Part shown: in pieces, positions 47,791 through 57,326 of the stretch
Layout: every line of letters starts with the position of its first letter
Position numbering within the stretch: position 1 is the stretch's first letter
DNA from: Sphingomonas sp. PP-CC-1A-547
GTDB lineage: Bacteria > Pseudomonadota > Alphaproteobacteria > Sphingomonadales > Sphingomonadaceae
NCBI RefSeq assembly: GCF_003610375.1
Contig: NZ_RAPZ01000011.1
Coordinates: 682,001-746,000 of the forward strand
Direction: 5' to 3'
DNA: 64,000 nucleotides
Notes under the pieces: model-generated
Told to the model about the DNA's origin: nothing
The model's input: only the letters and a program-made list of their open reading frames with translations
Database searches by the model: none
Position numbers and translations under genes: made by a program

Positions 47791-48251
47791 AGCCGTATCC
47801 CGCCGCGGCCGAGATCGCCAAAGTCCTTGCGATCGGCGTGGACGTCGGACGGGTCGCGACCCTTCTCGGCGCGACCGAACACCACCGTGCCGACCGGCTT
47901 CTTGAGCGATCCGCCACCGGGGCCTGCCACGCCGGTTATCGCGACGGCGATATCAGCGCCCGACTGTTTAAGCGCGGCCTGCGCCATGCTCCAGGCGACC
48001 GCGATCGAGACCGCGCCGAACGTGTCGAGCACGTCCGAACTGATCTTCAGCACGCCAAGCTTGGCGGCGTTCGAATAGGTGACGAAGCCGACCTCGAACA
48101 CGTCGGACGAGCCGGGGATCTCGGTCAGGGCAGCCGCGACGAGGCCACCGGTGCAGCTCTCGGCGACCGCGACGCGGCGACCGATCGCACGGTTCTGTTC
48201 GACCACCTTGCGGGCGGCGTCGACCAGTTCGGCGGGAAGGATCGTATCCAT
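47736..48251 (-). CDS. CinA C-terminal family (NMN amidohydrolase)
   Basis: The 171-residue product is the stand-alone PncC domain: VAVAESCTGGLVAAALTEIPGSS (with ESCTGG, the conserved block), VTYSNAAKLGVL and AVAITGVAGPGGGSLKKPVGTV. It should deamidate nicotinamide mononucleotide in NAD recycling. The N-terminal molybdopterin-like domain of long CinA is absent. The ATG shares a base with the upstream stop (TGATG). Confidence 0.92.
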   Translation of the reverse strand: MDTILPAELVDAARKVVEQNRAIGRRVAVAESCTGGLVAAALTEIPGSSDVFEVGFVTYSNAAKLGVLKISSDVLDTFGAVSIAVAWSMAQAALKQSGADIAVAITGVAGPGGGSLKKPVGTVVFGRAEKGRDPSDVHADRKDFGDLGRGGIRLQAALCALELLLPDASAP

Positions 48252-48775
48252 CAGCGAGTCTCCACCGGGCAGAGCAGCATCGCCACCGCGGCGATATCAC
48301 CGCTGCGCGACTTCTGGGATTTGAGGTACCGCAACGTCTCGACGACGATGCCCGCGGTGTTGCGCGGTGGCAAGGGCTGGAGCAGCGTCACCATCCGGTC
48401 GATCGTCCCGCAATCGCGCGTTGCGATCCGCCCGACGATCTGCGGCACGAGCAACGTCGTCAGCAGTGGTCGCGCAAACTCCGAGTCTAGCATCGCGTCG
48501 ACGGCAGGATCGCTGAGCTTGACGATCGCCGCGCGCGCTGCCGGCCATGCTCGGTCGGACTCGACCTGATACCGGTCGATCAACGCACTTGACTGCGATC
48601 GGATGAGACTTCTGGCGGGAAGCTGCGCCGCACAGACGCGACCAGTTTCGCGGAGAATGTCGGGCATCGCGACGAGCGTCAGCGATTCGGCCTCGGGCCC
48701 GGTGATGCAGCGCTGTTGCGCCACTGCCGGGCTTGCGAGGAGGGCGATCCCCGCAAGCGCTGCCGAGATCTTCAA
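48251..48775 (-). CDS. Unrecognised secreted helical protein
   Basis: No named family is recognised. From a TTG start at 48775, which overlaps the ispDF stop (TTGA), the 174-residue product has a signal peptide (KISAALAGIALLASPAVAQ), then a mature helical domain with four Cys (QQRCIT, GRVCAAQ, RDCGTI and LLCPVE) that could form two disulfides. Similar small periplasmic proteins follow ispDF in sphingomonads as far as I recall. The start codon is inferred, since no ATG lies close to the signal sequence. Confidence 0.6.
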   Translation of the reverse strand: MKISAALAGIALLASPAVAQQRCITGPEAESLTLVAMPDILRETGRVCAAQLPARSLIRSQSSALIDRYQVESDRAWPAARAAIVKLSDPAVDAMLDSEFARPLLTTLLVPQIVGRIATRDCGTIDRMVTLLQPLPPRNTAGIVVETLRYLKSQKSRSGDIAAVAMLLCPVETR

Positions 48776-49920
48776 AGCGGCGATCCGGGCAAGCGAATGG
48801 TCGCGACGGCCTGCGCAGCAATGCCTTCGCCGCGCCCGGTGAAGCCGAGCCGTTCGGTCGTCGTCGCCTTGACGCTGACCCGGTCGGGCGTGAGCCCGAG
48901 CAGATCGGCGATCCGCGCGGTCATCGCCGCGCGGTGCGGGCCGATCTTCGGCGCCTCGCACATGATCGTCAGATCGACGAAATCGATCCGGCCACGCTTG
49001 TCGGCGATCAGCTTGGCGGCGTGCTGGAGGAACTGCGCGGAGTCGGCACCCTTCCACTGCGGGTCGCTCGGCGGGAAATGGGTGCCGATATCGCCCGCCG
49101 CGATCGTCCCGAGCAGCGCATCGGTCAGCGCGTGGAGCGCGACGTCGGCGTCGCTATGCCCCGACAGCCCCTTGTCGTGCGGGATCAGGACACCGCCGAG
49201 CCACAGCTCCTCGCCGGTTTCAAGACGGTGGACGTCGAACCCCATCGCGGTGCGGGTTTCGTAGGCGACACGCGCTTCGGCGGCCGCGAAATCTTCTGGG
49301 TGCGTGACTTTCTCGAGCATCGCCGAGCCCTGCACCAACGCGACGCCGACGCCAAGCCGTCGCACCATTTGCGCGTCGTCGGTCGCCTCTTCGTCCGCGG
49401 GCCAGACGGCATGCGCGGCGCGCAGTGCCTCCACGGCAAACGCCTGGGGAGTCTGCACGCGGTTGAGGTCCGCGCGGGGCACGATGTCGCCGAGCAGGAC
49501 GCCGCCGCGCGCCAACGTATCGGTCACCGGCAGCACCGGAATGGCCGCGTCCCTGGTCTTCAAGGCGGCAACGAGCGAATCGATGACCGCGTGCGACAGG
49601 AAGGGGCGGGCAGCATCGTGAATCAAGACGTGCGTCGCGTCGCCGACCGCCGCTATGCCGTTGGTAACCGACTCGCGCCGCGTCGGTCCGCCAACCACGA
49701 TCACCGTGTTCCCCAATGCGGCGGTCGCCAAACCCTGCTGGCCCTCGGCGACGACGACGATAGTCTCGCCGATCGCCGGATGCGTCGCGAACGCCTCATG
49801 GGAATAGGCGATCATCGGCCTGCCGGCGATTAGCGCAAACTGCTTGGGGACCGACCCGCCGGCGCGCACGCCGGTCCCGGCAGCGACGATGATCGCAACG
49901 ATACGCTTTGCCTGTGTCAT
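48772..49920 (-). CDS. ispDF: Bifunctional IspD-IspF enzyme
   Basis: One 382-residue chain joins two MEP-pathway enzymes. Residues 1 to about 220 are the CDP-ME synthase IspD: AIIVAAGTGVRAGGSVPKQF, HDAARPFLS and RADLNRVQTPQAF. Residues about 226-382 are the MECDP synthase IspF: MGFDVHRLETG (metal-site Asp and His), GLSGHSDADVALHALTDA and GRGEGIAAQAVATIRLP. Fusion of these is widespread in Alphaproteobacteria. It heads an operon with a small secreted protein and cinA, and is divergent from dusB. Confidence 0.96.
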   Translation of the reverse strand: MTQAKRIVAIIVAAGTGVRAGGSVPKQFALIAGRPMIAYSHEAFATHPAIGETIVVVAEGQQGLATAALGNTVIVVGGPTRRESVTNGIAAVGDATHVLIHDAARPFLSHAVIDSLVAALKTRDAAIPVLPVTDTLARGGVLLGDIVPRADLNRVQTPQAFAVEALRAAHAVWPADEEATDDAQMVRRLGVGVALVQGSAMLEKVTHPEDFAAAEARVAYETRTAMGFDVHRLETGEELWLGGVLIPHDKGLSGHSDADVALHALTDALLGTIAAGDIGTHFPPSDPQWKGADSAQFLQHAAKLIADKRGRIDFVDLTIMCEAPKIGPHRAAMTARIADLLGLTPDRVSVKATTTERLGFTGRGEGIAAQAVATIRLPGSPL

Positions 49921-50011
49921 CCTCGCGACCTAGCGCTTCGCTCCGGCCCTCGCCAGCCTTGCCTGAAACGGCATGTTGGGGTAGAGGGATGCCTCTTTTT
50001 CAGGCACATCC

Positions 50012-51010
50012 ATGCGTAACCTTGCTCCTATCCAGATCGGTCCTGTCCGGATCGAAAGCCCCGTCGTGCTCGCGCCGATGACCGGCGTCACCGACATGCC
50101 GTTCCGCACGCTGGTGCGACGCTATGGCTCGGGCCTCAACGTCACCGAGATGGTGGCAAGCCAGGCCGCGATCCGCGAGACACGCCAGTCGCTCCAGAAG
50201 GCGGCATGGGATCGGCTCGAGGAGCCTGTGTCGATGCAGCTGATCGGGTGCACGCCGTACGAGATGGGAGAGGCGGCCAAGCTCAGCCAGGATCGCGGCG
50301 CGGCGATCATCGACATCAACATGGGCTGCCCGGTGCGCAAGGTCGTCAATGGCGACGCAGGCTCGGCGCTGATGCGCGACACCAAGCTCGCCAGCGCGAT
50401 CATCGAGGCGACGGTCAGGGCGGTCGACGTGCCCGTGACGCTCAAGATGCGAATGGGCTGGTGCCACGACAGCCTCAATGCGCCCGACCTCGCGCGCATC
50501 GCCGAGGACCTCGGAATCAAGCTGATCACCGTCCACGGCCGCACGCGCAACCAGATGTACAAGGGCAGCGCCGACTGGGGCTTCGTGCGCAAGGTCAAGG
50601 ACGCGGTCACCGTCCCGGTGATCGTCAACGGCGATATTTGCACCATCGAGGACGCCGAAGCCGCAATGGACCAGTCCGGCGCGGATGGCCTGATGATCGG
50701 TCGCGGGTCTTACGGCCGCCCCTGGGTACTCGGCCAGGTAATGGAGTGGTTCGCCACCGGCCGTCGCATCGAAGACCCGTCGATCACCGAGCAATATGAC
50801 GCGATCGCAGGGCATTACGAGGCTATGCTCGAACATTACGGGATCGAGACCGGCGTCAACATGGCGCGGAAGCACATTGGCTGGTACACCAAGGGTCTCC
50901 CCGGCTCGGCGGAGTTCCGCAACAAGGTGAACCAGGTGCCCGATCCCAAGCAGGTCAAGGCGATGCTGGCTGAGTTCTATGCTCCCTGGCGCGACCTTGA
51001 AGCGGCCTGA
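50012..51010 (+). CDS. dusB: tRNA dihydrouridine synthase (DusB/NifR3)
   Basis: The 332-residue flavoenzyme reduces uridine to dihydrouridine in tRNA. It has [46 protein letters not shown] with the catalytic Cys, [15 protein letters not shown] and [15 protein letters not shown]. Its neighbourhood, directly before ntrB and ntrC, is the classic nifR3-ntrB-ntrC order of Alphaproteobacteria. ntrB starts inside its 3' end (32-base overlap). Confidence 0.95.
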   Translation: MRNLAPIQIGPVRIESPVVLAPMTGVTDMPFRTLVRRYGSGLNVTEMVASQAAIRETRQSLQKAAWDRLEEPVSMQLIGCTPYEMGEAAKLSQDRGAAIIDINMGCPVRKVVNGDAGSALMRDTKLASAIIEATVRAVDVPVTLKMRMGWCHDSLNAPDLARIAEDLGIKLITVHGRTRNQMYKGSADWGFVRKVKDAVTVPVIVNGDICTIEDAEAAMDQSGADGLMIGRGSYGRPWVLGQVMEWFATGRRIEDPSITEQYDAIAGHYEAMLEHYGIETGVNMARKHIGWYTKGLPGSAEFRNKVNQVPDPKQVKAMLAEFYAPWRDLEAA

Positions 51011-52061
51011 TACGCCATCGCGCAATCGGCCGGGGTTCGCAGAACTCTTCGCCGCACTGCCGGTGGCTGTGGTGGTCGTCGATCCCGACCACCGGGTCGC
51101 ACATGCCAACGCGCTCGCCGAGCAACTGCTGAACCTCTCGGAACGGTTGATGATGGGACAACCGCTCGATGCGATCATCCCGCCGCCAGACGATCCGCGA
51201 AATCGGGACGGACACGCTCTCGCCGTCTACGACACCGAAATCTCGACCGCTCGCGGTGTCAAGATCCGCGCAGATTTCGCCGAGACGCAGATCGCCGACT
51301 ACCCGGGCTGGCGCGCGATAACCTTGCACGTGTCCGCCACCTCGCGGCGGCTCGGACACTCCGCGGATCGCGCCGCTGGAGCGAGGGCTGCGGTCGGTGC
51401 CGCGGCGATGCTCGCGCACGAAATCAAGAATCCGCTGTCCGGTATCCGCGGCGCCGCGCAACTGCTTGGTGCGGGCGAACTTACCACGTTGATCGTGACC
51501 GAAGTCGATCGCATCGCCGCGCTGATCGACCGCATGCAGGACTTCAGCGACACCCGGCCTCTGCCGCTCGCCAGCGAGAACATCTATCCGCTACTCGGTC
51601 ACGCGCGCCGGCTCGCACTCGCCGGTTTTGCGCGCGGCATAACGATCGAGGAGCGCTTCGATCCTTCACTCCCGCCAGCCCAGATCAACCGCGACGCGCT
51701 GCTGCAGATCGTCATAAACCTGCTGAAGAACGCGCGCGAAGCCGTTCGCAACGAACGCGAACCGCGGATCGTGATGACTACCGCGTACCGGCATGGCATC
51801 ACCGTGAGCTCGGCACCCGGTAAGCCGCGCCTGCCGCTGCCGATCGAGATTTGTATCTTTGACAACGGTCCCGGCGCGCCCGCCGACATCGCCGATCACT
51901 TGTTCGATCCGTTCGTATCGGGTCGGCGCGAAGGGCAGGGGCTTGGTCTCGCGCTGGTCGACAAGCTAACCAGAGACATGGGCGGCATCGTCCAATACGG
52001 CCGCGAAGGAAACCCCGAGATAACCGTCCTTCGCCTCTTGCTGCCGAGAGCCGCATCATGA
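50979..52061 (+). CDS. ntrB: Nitrogen sensor kinase NtrB (GlnL)
   Basis: The 360-residue soluble kinase has an N-terminal PAS domain (about residues 20-125, [20 protein letters not shown]), the H-box [20 protein letters not shown] with His147, and ATPase motifs [20 protein letters not shown] and [13 protein letters not shown] (GlnB), not seen here, normally controls it. The ATG at 50979 overlaps dusB; an alternative TTG at 50997 cannot be excluded. Coupled to ntrC by ATGA. Confidence 0.94.
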   Translation: MLPGATLKRPDTPSRNRPGFAELFAALPVAVVVVDPDHRVAHANALAEQLLNLSERLMMGQPLDAIIPPPDDPRNRDGHALAVYDTEISTARGVKIRADFAETQIADYPGWRAITLHVSATSRRLGHSADRAAGARAAVGAAAMLAHEIKNPLSGIRGAAQLLGAGELTTLIVTEVDRIAALIDRMQDFSDTRPLPLASENIYPLLGHARRLALAGFARGITIEERFDPSLPPAQINRDALLQIVINLLKNAREAVRNEREPRIVMTTAYRHGITVSSAPGKPRLPLPIEICIFDNGPGAPADIADHLFDPFVSGRREGQGLGLALVDKLTRDMGGIVQYGREGNPEITVLRLLLPRAAS

Positions 52062-53515
52062 GCACCGTCTTGGTCGTCGACGACGACGCCGCGATCCGGA
52101 CCGTCGTCGCGCAGGCGCTTCGTCGCGCCGGGCATGAGGTCACCGTCGCCGACAGCCTCGCGCAACTCGAACGCGCGCTTGCGGTGTCGCTGCCCGACGT
52201 TCTCATCACCGACGTTATCCTCCCCGACGGCGACGGCATCGATCATGTCCGCAGCGTCGCAGCGCGCTTTCCGCTGCTCCCGATCATCGTCCTCTCGGCG
52301 CAGAACACCCTGACCACAGCGGTCCGCGCGGCCGAGGTTGGCGCGTACGAATATCTACCCAAGCCCTTCGACCTCGACGTGCTGACCCGCGCGGTCGCCG
52401 GTGCGCTCGCGCGGGGCGGGATGGTATCTGAGGATGCGCTCCACGAGGCGGACCGCGCGCTGCCCCTGATCGGGCGCTCGGCGGCGATGCAGGACGTCTA
52501 CCGGATCATCGCGCGCGTCGTATCGAACGATCTGACCGTGCTGATCTCGGGCGAATCGGGGACCGGCAAGGAACTCGTCGCGCGCGCGATCCATGATCTT
52601 GGACCTCGTAGTCCGGCACCGTTCGTGGCGATCAACATGGCCGCGATTCCGCGCGAGTTGATCGAAGCCGAGCTGTTCGGACACGAGCGCGGCGCTTTCA
52701 CGGGCGCCGCCACGCGCAACGCCGGGCGTTTCGAACAGGCGTCGGGCGGCACGCTGTTCCTCGATGAGATCGGCGACATGCCGATGGAGGCGCAGACCCG
52801 CCTCCTACGCGTGCTCCAGTCGGGCGAGTTCACCAGCGTCGGTGGCGCCCGGACGATCCGCGTCGACGTTCGCATCGTCGCCGCGACCAACCGCGATCTG
52901 GCATCACAGGTCGCGACGGGGCAGTTCCGCGAAGACCTGTTCTACCGGCTCAATGTCGTCCCGATCACGTTGCCGCCCCTGCGCGAACGACGTCAGGATA
53001 TCGCGTTGCTCGCACGGCATTTTCTGGACCACGCCGCTGCACAGGGCCTTCCGCGGCGTCAGCTTGCCAGTGACGCCCTGGTCGCGCTTGGCGGGCACGA
53101 CTGGCCGGGCAACGTTCGCGAACTCGAAAATCTCATGCGGCGGCTGGCAGTCTTGTCGCGCGACGAAATCATCGACGCGGACGCGATCCGTACCATGATC
53201 GGCCGCCACGCCTCGCTCACCGACCCGGTCGACCTCGATATCGGACAAGCCGTCCGCGCGATGATCGAGCGCATCGCTCATGACGATCCAGCCGCACTCG
53301 ACGACGGCACGCTCTACGACCGCGTGATCGGCGAAGTCGAACGGCCGTTGATCGAGGCGATGCTGGCGCGTCATGGTCAGAACCAGCTTCGGGCCGCGCG
53401 CGCGATGGGGATCAACCGCAATACCCTGCGTAAACGCCTCGATACGCTCGGCATCGATATCGGCGGTACGATCGGCAGCGACGCGCTCCGCGTAGACGAA
53501 CCGGAACGGCGGTAA
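52058..53515 (+). CDS. ntrC: Nitrogen response regulator NtrC (GlnG)
   Basis: The 485-residue sigma-54 activator has a receiver domain (phospho-acceptor Asp52 in LITDVILPDG), an AAA+ domain with Walker A GESGTGKE and the sigma-54 contact motif GAFTGA (in HERGAFTGAATRN), Walker B GGTLFLDEIGDMP, and a Fis-type helix-turn-helix (RAARAMGINRNTLRKRL). It activates glutamine synthetase and other nitrogen-scavenging genes. It is translated with ntrB. Confidence 0.95.
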   Translation: MSTVLVVDDDAAIRTVVAQALRRAGHEVTVADSLAQLERALAVSLPDVLITDVILPDGDGIDHVRSVAARFPLLPIIVLSAQNTLTTAVRAAEVGAYEYLPKPFDLDVLTRAVAGALARGGMVSEDALHEADRALPLIGRSAAMQDVYRIIARVVSNDLTVLISGESGTGKELVARAIHDLGPRSPAPFVAINMAAIPRELIEAELFGHERGAFTGAATRNAGRFEQASGGTLFLDEIGDMPMEAQTRLLRVLQSGEFTSVGGARTIRVDVRIVAATNRDLASQVATGQFREDLFYRLNVVPITLPPLRERRQDIALLARHFLDHAAAQGLPRRQLASDALVALGGHDWPGNVRELENLMRRLAVLSRDEIIDADAIRTMIGRHASLTDPVDLDIGQAVRAMIERIAHDDPAALDDGTLYDRVIGEVERPLIEAMLARHGQNQLRAARAMGINRNTLRKRLDTLGIDIGGTIGSDALRVDEPERR

Positions 53516-53567
53516 TTCTGTCATTATGTGGTTTCACGGCAACGGTTGACGTTGTATCGGGGCAACG

Positions 53568-55805
53568 ATGATCGCTTCCGCGACGCTACCGATGGACGAT
53601 GACGGGCCTGCACACCGGTTTGCCGTGACGCCTGCCGTAGAGGCGGTCGTGCTCGGCGTGGCGATCGCGATCGCCGTCACGAGCTACTTTATCATCACCG
53701 GCAGCGACGCACCGCAGCGCCTGATCCCACCACCCCTGGTAGCACTCCTGCTTGTCGCGAACCTCGTGCCCGGCATCGCTCTCCTCATGTTGCTTGGGCG
53801 ACGTGTGGCCATGCGCCGTGCAGCGCGTTCGCCGGTCGGCGGTGGCGGTCGCCTCCACGTTCGCCTCGTCGCTTTGTTCTCGATCGTCGCCGCCGTGCCG
53901 ATGCTGCTGGTGACGATCTTCGCATCGCTGCTGTTCCAATATGGCGTTCAGTTCTGGTATTCCGATCAGGCGCGCGGGATGCTCGAGAATGCGACCGGGC
54001 TTGCCCAGTCGTCCTACGCACGCCAGCTCAACCGCTGGCAGGAAGCCACCGTGACGATGGCAAGCGACATGTCTGCCTATCTCCGAGAGCGCTCGCTGCA
54101 GAGCCCGGATTTTTCCGGCTGGTTTCTCCAACAGGTCTATTTTCGCAGCCTCTCGGAAGCGGCGTTGTTCAAGCTGTCCCCTCAGCAGGGCATCCAGACG
54201 CTTGCGATCGTCAACCCGTACGAGATCGACTTTACGCGCCGTGTCACACCCTCGGCGATCGCCGAGTTGCGGTCGGGCAAAAGCGCGGTCGTGGCGGTGA
54301 CGGGCGATCGTATCCAGACGATCACGATGCTGCCTGGATCTGACGAACTGTTTCTCTATGCGGGCCGCGTCGAGGATACGAAATCACTCTCCGAACAGAC
54401 CACGCGCGCAAACGACGTGCTGAAGAGTTATCGATCGCTTCTGGCCAGGGCGCGCAGTCTCCAGTTGCAGTTCAATGCGGCACTGTTGTTGATCTCGTTG
54501 CTGATCGTGGGAATTGCGGTGTGGATCGCGCTGGCTGTTGCGGATCGCCTCGTCCGGCCGGTGGGCGAACTCGTCGACGCCGCACGTCGGGTGGCAGCTG
54601 GCGACCTGACCGCGCGCGTCCCCGATCCGCGCAGCCGCGACGAGGTCGGCACGCTCGCCAACGCATTCAACCAGATGACCGGGCAGCTGGAGGCGCAGAA
54701 CACCGAACTCGTCACGGCCAATGGCCAGCTCGAAAGCCGTCGCGCACTGATCGAGGCGGTGATGGCGGGGGTCTCCGCAGGGGTCGTCGCAACCGGACGC
54801 GAGCGGACGATTACGATTGCGAACGATTCGGCGACGACGTTGCTGGGCACCGATACTGGCGGGTTGGTCGGACGGCGCCTGGTCGATGTCGCGCCCGAGC
54901 TCGACGCGATGCTCGATGGCGGCGACCGAGAGGCGATCGTCGAAGTCGGGCAGGGGAGCGAGGTTCGTACACTCGCCGTGCGGATCGCCCGGCCGGCTAC
55001 CGGCCCGATCCTGACGTTCGACGACATCACGCAGCAGCTGCTCGATCAACGCCGTGCGGCATGGTCGGACGTCGCGCGCCGGATCGCGCATGAAATCAAG
55101 AACCCGCTGACACCGATCCAGCTTGCGGCCGAACGGCTTCAACGCCGGTATGGCGGCAAAATCGAGGCGCAGGATGGCACGTTCTCGCGATTGACCGACA
55201 CGATCATCCGTCAGGTCGGCGATCTTCGTCGGATGGTCGATGAATTCTCCTCGTTCGCGCGAATGCCGAAGCCGGTGTTCCGCGGGGAATCGCTGGTCGA
55301 TGCCGCGCGCCAGGCCCTGTTCCTGCACGAGGTCGCGCATCCCGCGATCAGCTTCCAGCTGGTGCAGGACGATCCGGGTCTCATGCTGGTTTGCGACCGC
55401 CGCCAGATCGGGCAGGCGCTCACGAACATCGTCAAGAACGCGGTGGAAGCCGTTGAAACGCGCGGCGAACCCGGCGGATCGGTGACGATGACGTTGACGA
55501 GTAATGCCAACACGGTCGGCATCGCAGTGGCGGACACCGGCATCGGGCTACCCGCGGAGCGGGATCGGATCGTCGAACCTTATGTAACGACCCGTGCCCG
55601 TGGCACAGGCCTCGGCCTTGCCATCGTCAAGAAGATCATTGAGGAGCATTGCGGCACGATCGGCTTTTCCGATCGGCCGGGGGGCGGTACACTCGTCACC
55701 ATGACCTTCGACGCCAAGGCGCTGGCCGCGCTCGACCAAGGGGCATCCGCATCCGAGTTGGCTGGGGAGGGCCGACTCGACACGATGACCCGCAACCGGA
55801 CATGA
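53568..55805 (+). CDS. ntrY: Sensor kinase NtrY
   Basis: The 745-residue membrane kinase has three N-terminal membrane segments (about residues 20-45, 52-78 and 93-120), a periplasmic or extracytoplasmic stretch of about 170 residues, a further segment (298-326), HAMP (VADRLVRPVGELVDAARRV), a PAS region (about 385-490) and the H-box [20 protein letters not shown] with His508. NtrY senses redox or nitrogen state and phosphorylates NtrX. It lies 52 bases after ntrC and 4 before ntrX. Confidence 0.94.
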   Translation: MIASATLPMDDDGPAHRFAVTPAVEAVVLGVAIAIAVTSYFIITGSDAPQRLIPPPLVALLLVANLVPGIALLMLLGRRVAMRRAARSPVGGGGRLHVRLVALFSIVAAVPMLLVTIFASLLFQYGVQFWYSDQARGMLENATGLAQSSYARQLNRWQEATVTMASDMSAYLRERSLQSPDFSGWFLQQVYFRSLSEAALFKLSPQQGIQTLAIVNPYEIDFTRRVTPSAIAELRSGKSAVVAVTGDRIQTITMLPGSDELFLYAGRVEDTKSLSEQTTRANDVLKSYRSLLARARSLQLQFNAALLLISLLIVGIAVWIALAVADRLVRPVGELVDAARRVAAGDLTARVPDPRSRDEVGTLANAFNQMTGQLEAQNTELVTANGQLESRRALIEAVMAGVSAGVVATGRERTITIANDSATTLLGTDTGGLVGRRLVDVAPELDAMLDGGDREAIVEVGQGSEVRTLAVRIARPATGPILTFDDITQQLLDQRRAAWSDVARRIAHEIKNPLTPIQLAAERLQRRYGGKIEAQDGTFSRLTDTIIRQVGDLRRMVDEFSSFARMPKPVFRGESLVDAARQALFLHEVAHPAISFQLVQDDPGLMLVCDRRQIGQALTNIVKNAVEAVETRGEPGGSVTMTLTSNANTVGIAVADTGIGLPAERDRIVEPYVTTRARGTGLGLAIVKKIIEEHCGTIGFSDRPGGGTLVTMTFDAKALAALDQGASASELAGEGRLDTMTRNRT

Positions 55806-55809
55806 TTTA

Positions 55810-57186
55810 ATGGCGCTCGATATTCTCGTCGTGGACGACGAACGTGACATTCGCGAACTCGTGGCCGGCGTCCTGGAGGACGAAGGCTATGAGACGCGCG
55901 ACGCTGGCGACAGCGATTCCGCCTTGGAAGCAATCGCAGCGCGGCGTCCCTCACTGGTGCTGCTCGATGTATGGCTGCAAGGTTCGCGTCTCGACGGCCT
56001 CGAACTGCTCGACGAGATCAAGCGGCGCGATCCGTCGATCCCGGTGCTGGTGATCTCGGGGCACGGCAATTTGGATACCGCCGTCGCCGCAATCCGCCGC
56101 GGGGCGTCCGATTTTATCGAAAAGCCGTTCGAGGCCGAACGACTCCTACTGATGGTAGCCCGCGCGACCGAGACCGAACGCCTTCGCCGCGAAGTCGCGA
56201 CGCTGCGCGCCACGGTCGGCCGCGAAACCGATCTCACCGGCAGTTCGGGCTCGATCAACGGCGTTCGCGCGACCTTAAAGCGGGTGGCGGCAACAGGCAG
56301 CCGCGTCCTCATCATGGGCGCGGCGGGAGTCGGCAAGGAAGTCGCCGCGCGCCTACTGCACGGCTGGAGCCTGAGGACCGACGCGCCGTTCATCATCGTC
56401 AGTGCCGCGCGGATGACGCCCGAGCGGATGGACGAGGAACTGTTCGGCGTCGAGGAAGCGGGCGATCTCGTCCGTCCCGGTCTCTTCGAACAGGCGCATG
56501 GCGGCACGTTGTTCCTCGACGAGATCGCCGACATGCCGATCGCGACGCAGGCCCGTATCCTGCGCGCCCTGACTGACCAGAGCTTTACGCGGGTAGGTGG
56601 TACGCGCGTCGTCAAGGTCGACGTTCGTGTCGTCTCCGCGACGGCCCGCGACCTCGTCTTCGAAATCGCGGAAGGACGGTTCCGCGAGGACCTGTATTAC
56701 CGGCTCAACGTCGTACCAGTGATGATCCCCCCGCTGTCCGATCGTCGCGAGGACATCCCCGCGCTGGTCCAGCATTTCATTGCGCACTACGCGTCCGAGC
56801 GGCGCGTGCCGACGCCGGAAATCGCGCCGGACGCGATGGTTGCGTTGCAATCCTACGACTGGCCGGGAAATGTCCGGCAGTTGCGCAACGTCGTCGAGCG
56901 CACGATCATTCTGGCGCCGGGAGACCGGATCGGGCGGATCGATCTCGACCTGTTGCCGGCCGAAGTTCTTGGCGATCAGGGCGATATCGGATCGGCCGGA
57001 TCGACCGCGATCATGGGCTCGCCTTTGCGGGAAGCGCGCGAGACGTTCGAGCGGGAATATCTCAGGGTGCAGATCCGACGTTTCTCGGGAAATATCTCGC
57101 GGACGGCGAGCTTCATCGGCATGGAGCGTTCGGCGCTCCATCGAAAATTGAAGCTGCTCGGCATCACGGAAACCCGCGAGGAATAG
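55810..57186 (+). CDS. ntrX: Response regulator NtrX, without GAFTGA motif
   Basis: The 458-residue protein has a receiver domain (Asp53 in VLLDVWLQG), an AAA+-like domain (Walker A is GAAGVGKE; Walker B GGTLFLDEIADMP) and a Fis-type DNA-binding end (RTASFIGMERSALHRKLKLLG). Where NtrC has GAFTGA, this protein reads ELFGVEEAGDLVRPGLFEQ, so the sigma-54 contact loop is missing. NtrX of other Alphaproteobacteria also lacks it and works without sigma-54. It is followed by a 140-base leader and hfq. Confidence 0.94.
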   Translation: MALDILVVDDERDIRELVAGVLEDEGYETRDAGDSDSALEAIAARRPSLVLLDVWLQGSRLDGLELLDEIKRRDPSIPVLVISGHGNLDTAVAAIRRGASDFIEKPFEAERLLLMVARATETERLRREVATLRATVGRETDLTGSSGSINGVRATLKRVAATGSRVLIMGAAGVGKEVAARLLHGWSLRTDAPFIIVSAARMTPERMDEELFGVEEAGDLVRPGLFEQAHGGTLFLDEIADMPIATQARILRALTDQSFTRVGGTRVVKVDVRVVSATARDLVFEIAEGRFREDLYYRLNVVPVMIPPLSDRREDIPALVQHFIAHYASERRVPTPEIAPDAMVALQSYDWPGNVRQLRNVVERTIILAPGDRIGRIDLDLLPAEVLGDQGDIGSAGSTAIMGSPLREARETFEREYLRVQIRRFSGNISRTASFIGMERSALHRKLKLLGITETREE

Positions 57187-57243
57187 ACGCCGTAATTTCG
57201 CCGCCCTCTGGATATAGCAGGGCGGCGATCATAGATCAGTACC

Positions 57244-57305
57244 GCGCCCGGTAACCGGGTGCATCTCCGACGCCGGGAAACGGCGCCTTGCGGGCAAAGT
57301 CCCGC
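57244..57305 (+). promoter_or_regulatory. Three tandem hairpins in the hfq leader
   Basis: Between ntrX and hfq lie three short hairpins in a row: 57244-57262 (GCGCCCGG-TAA-CCGGGTGC, 8-bp stem with one G-T pair), 57271-57285 (CGCCG-GGAAA-CGGCG) and 57290-57305 (GCGGG-CAAAGT-CCCGC). The ribosome site AAAGGG (57313-57318) follows. Such a structured leader could control hfq, for instance by Hfq binding its own mRNA. The stems are visible; control is inferred. Confidence 0.5.
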
Positions 57306-57326
57306 CAAAAACAAAGGGTTATCCCA

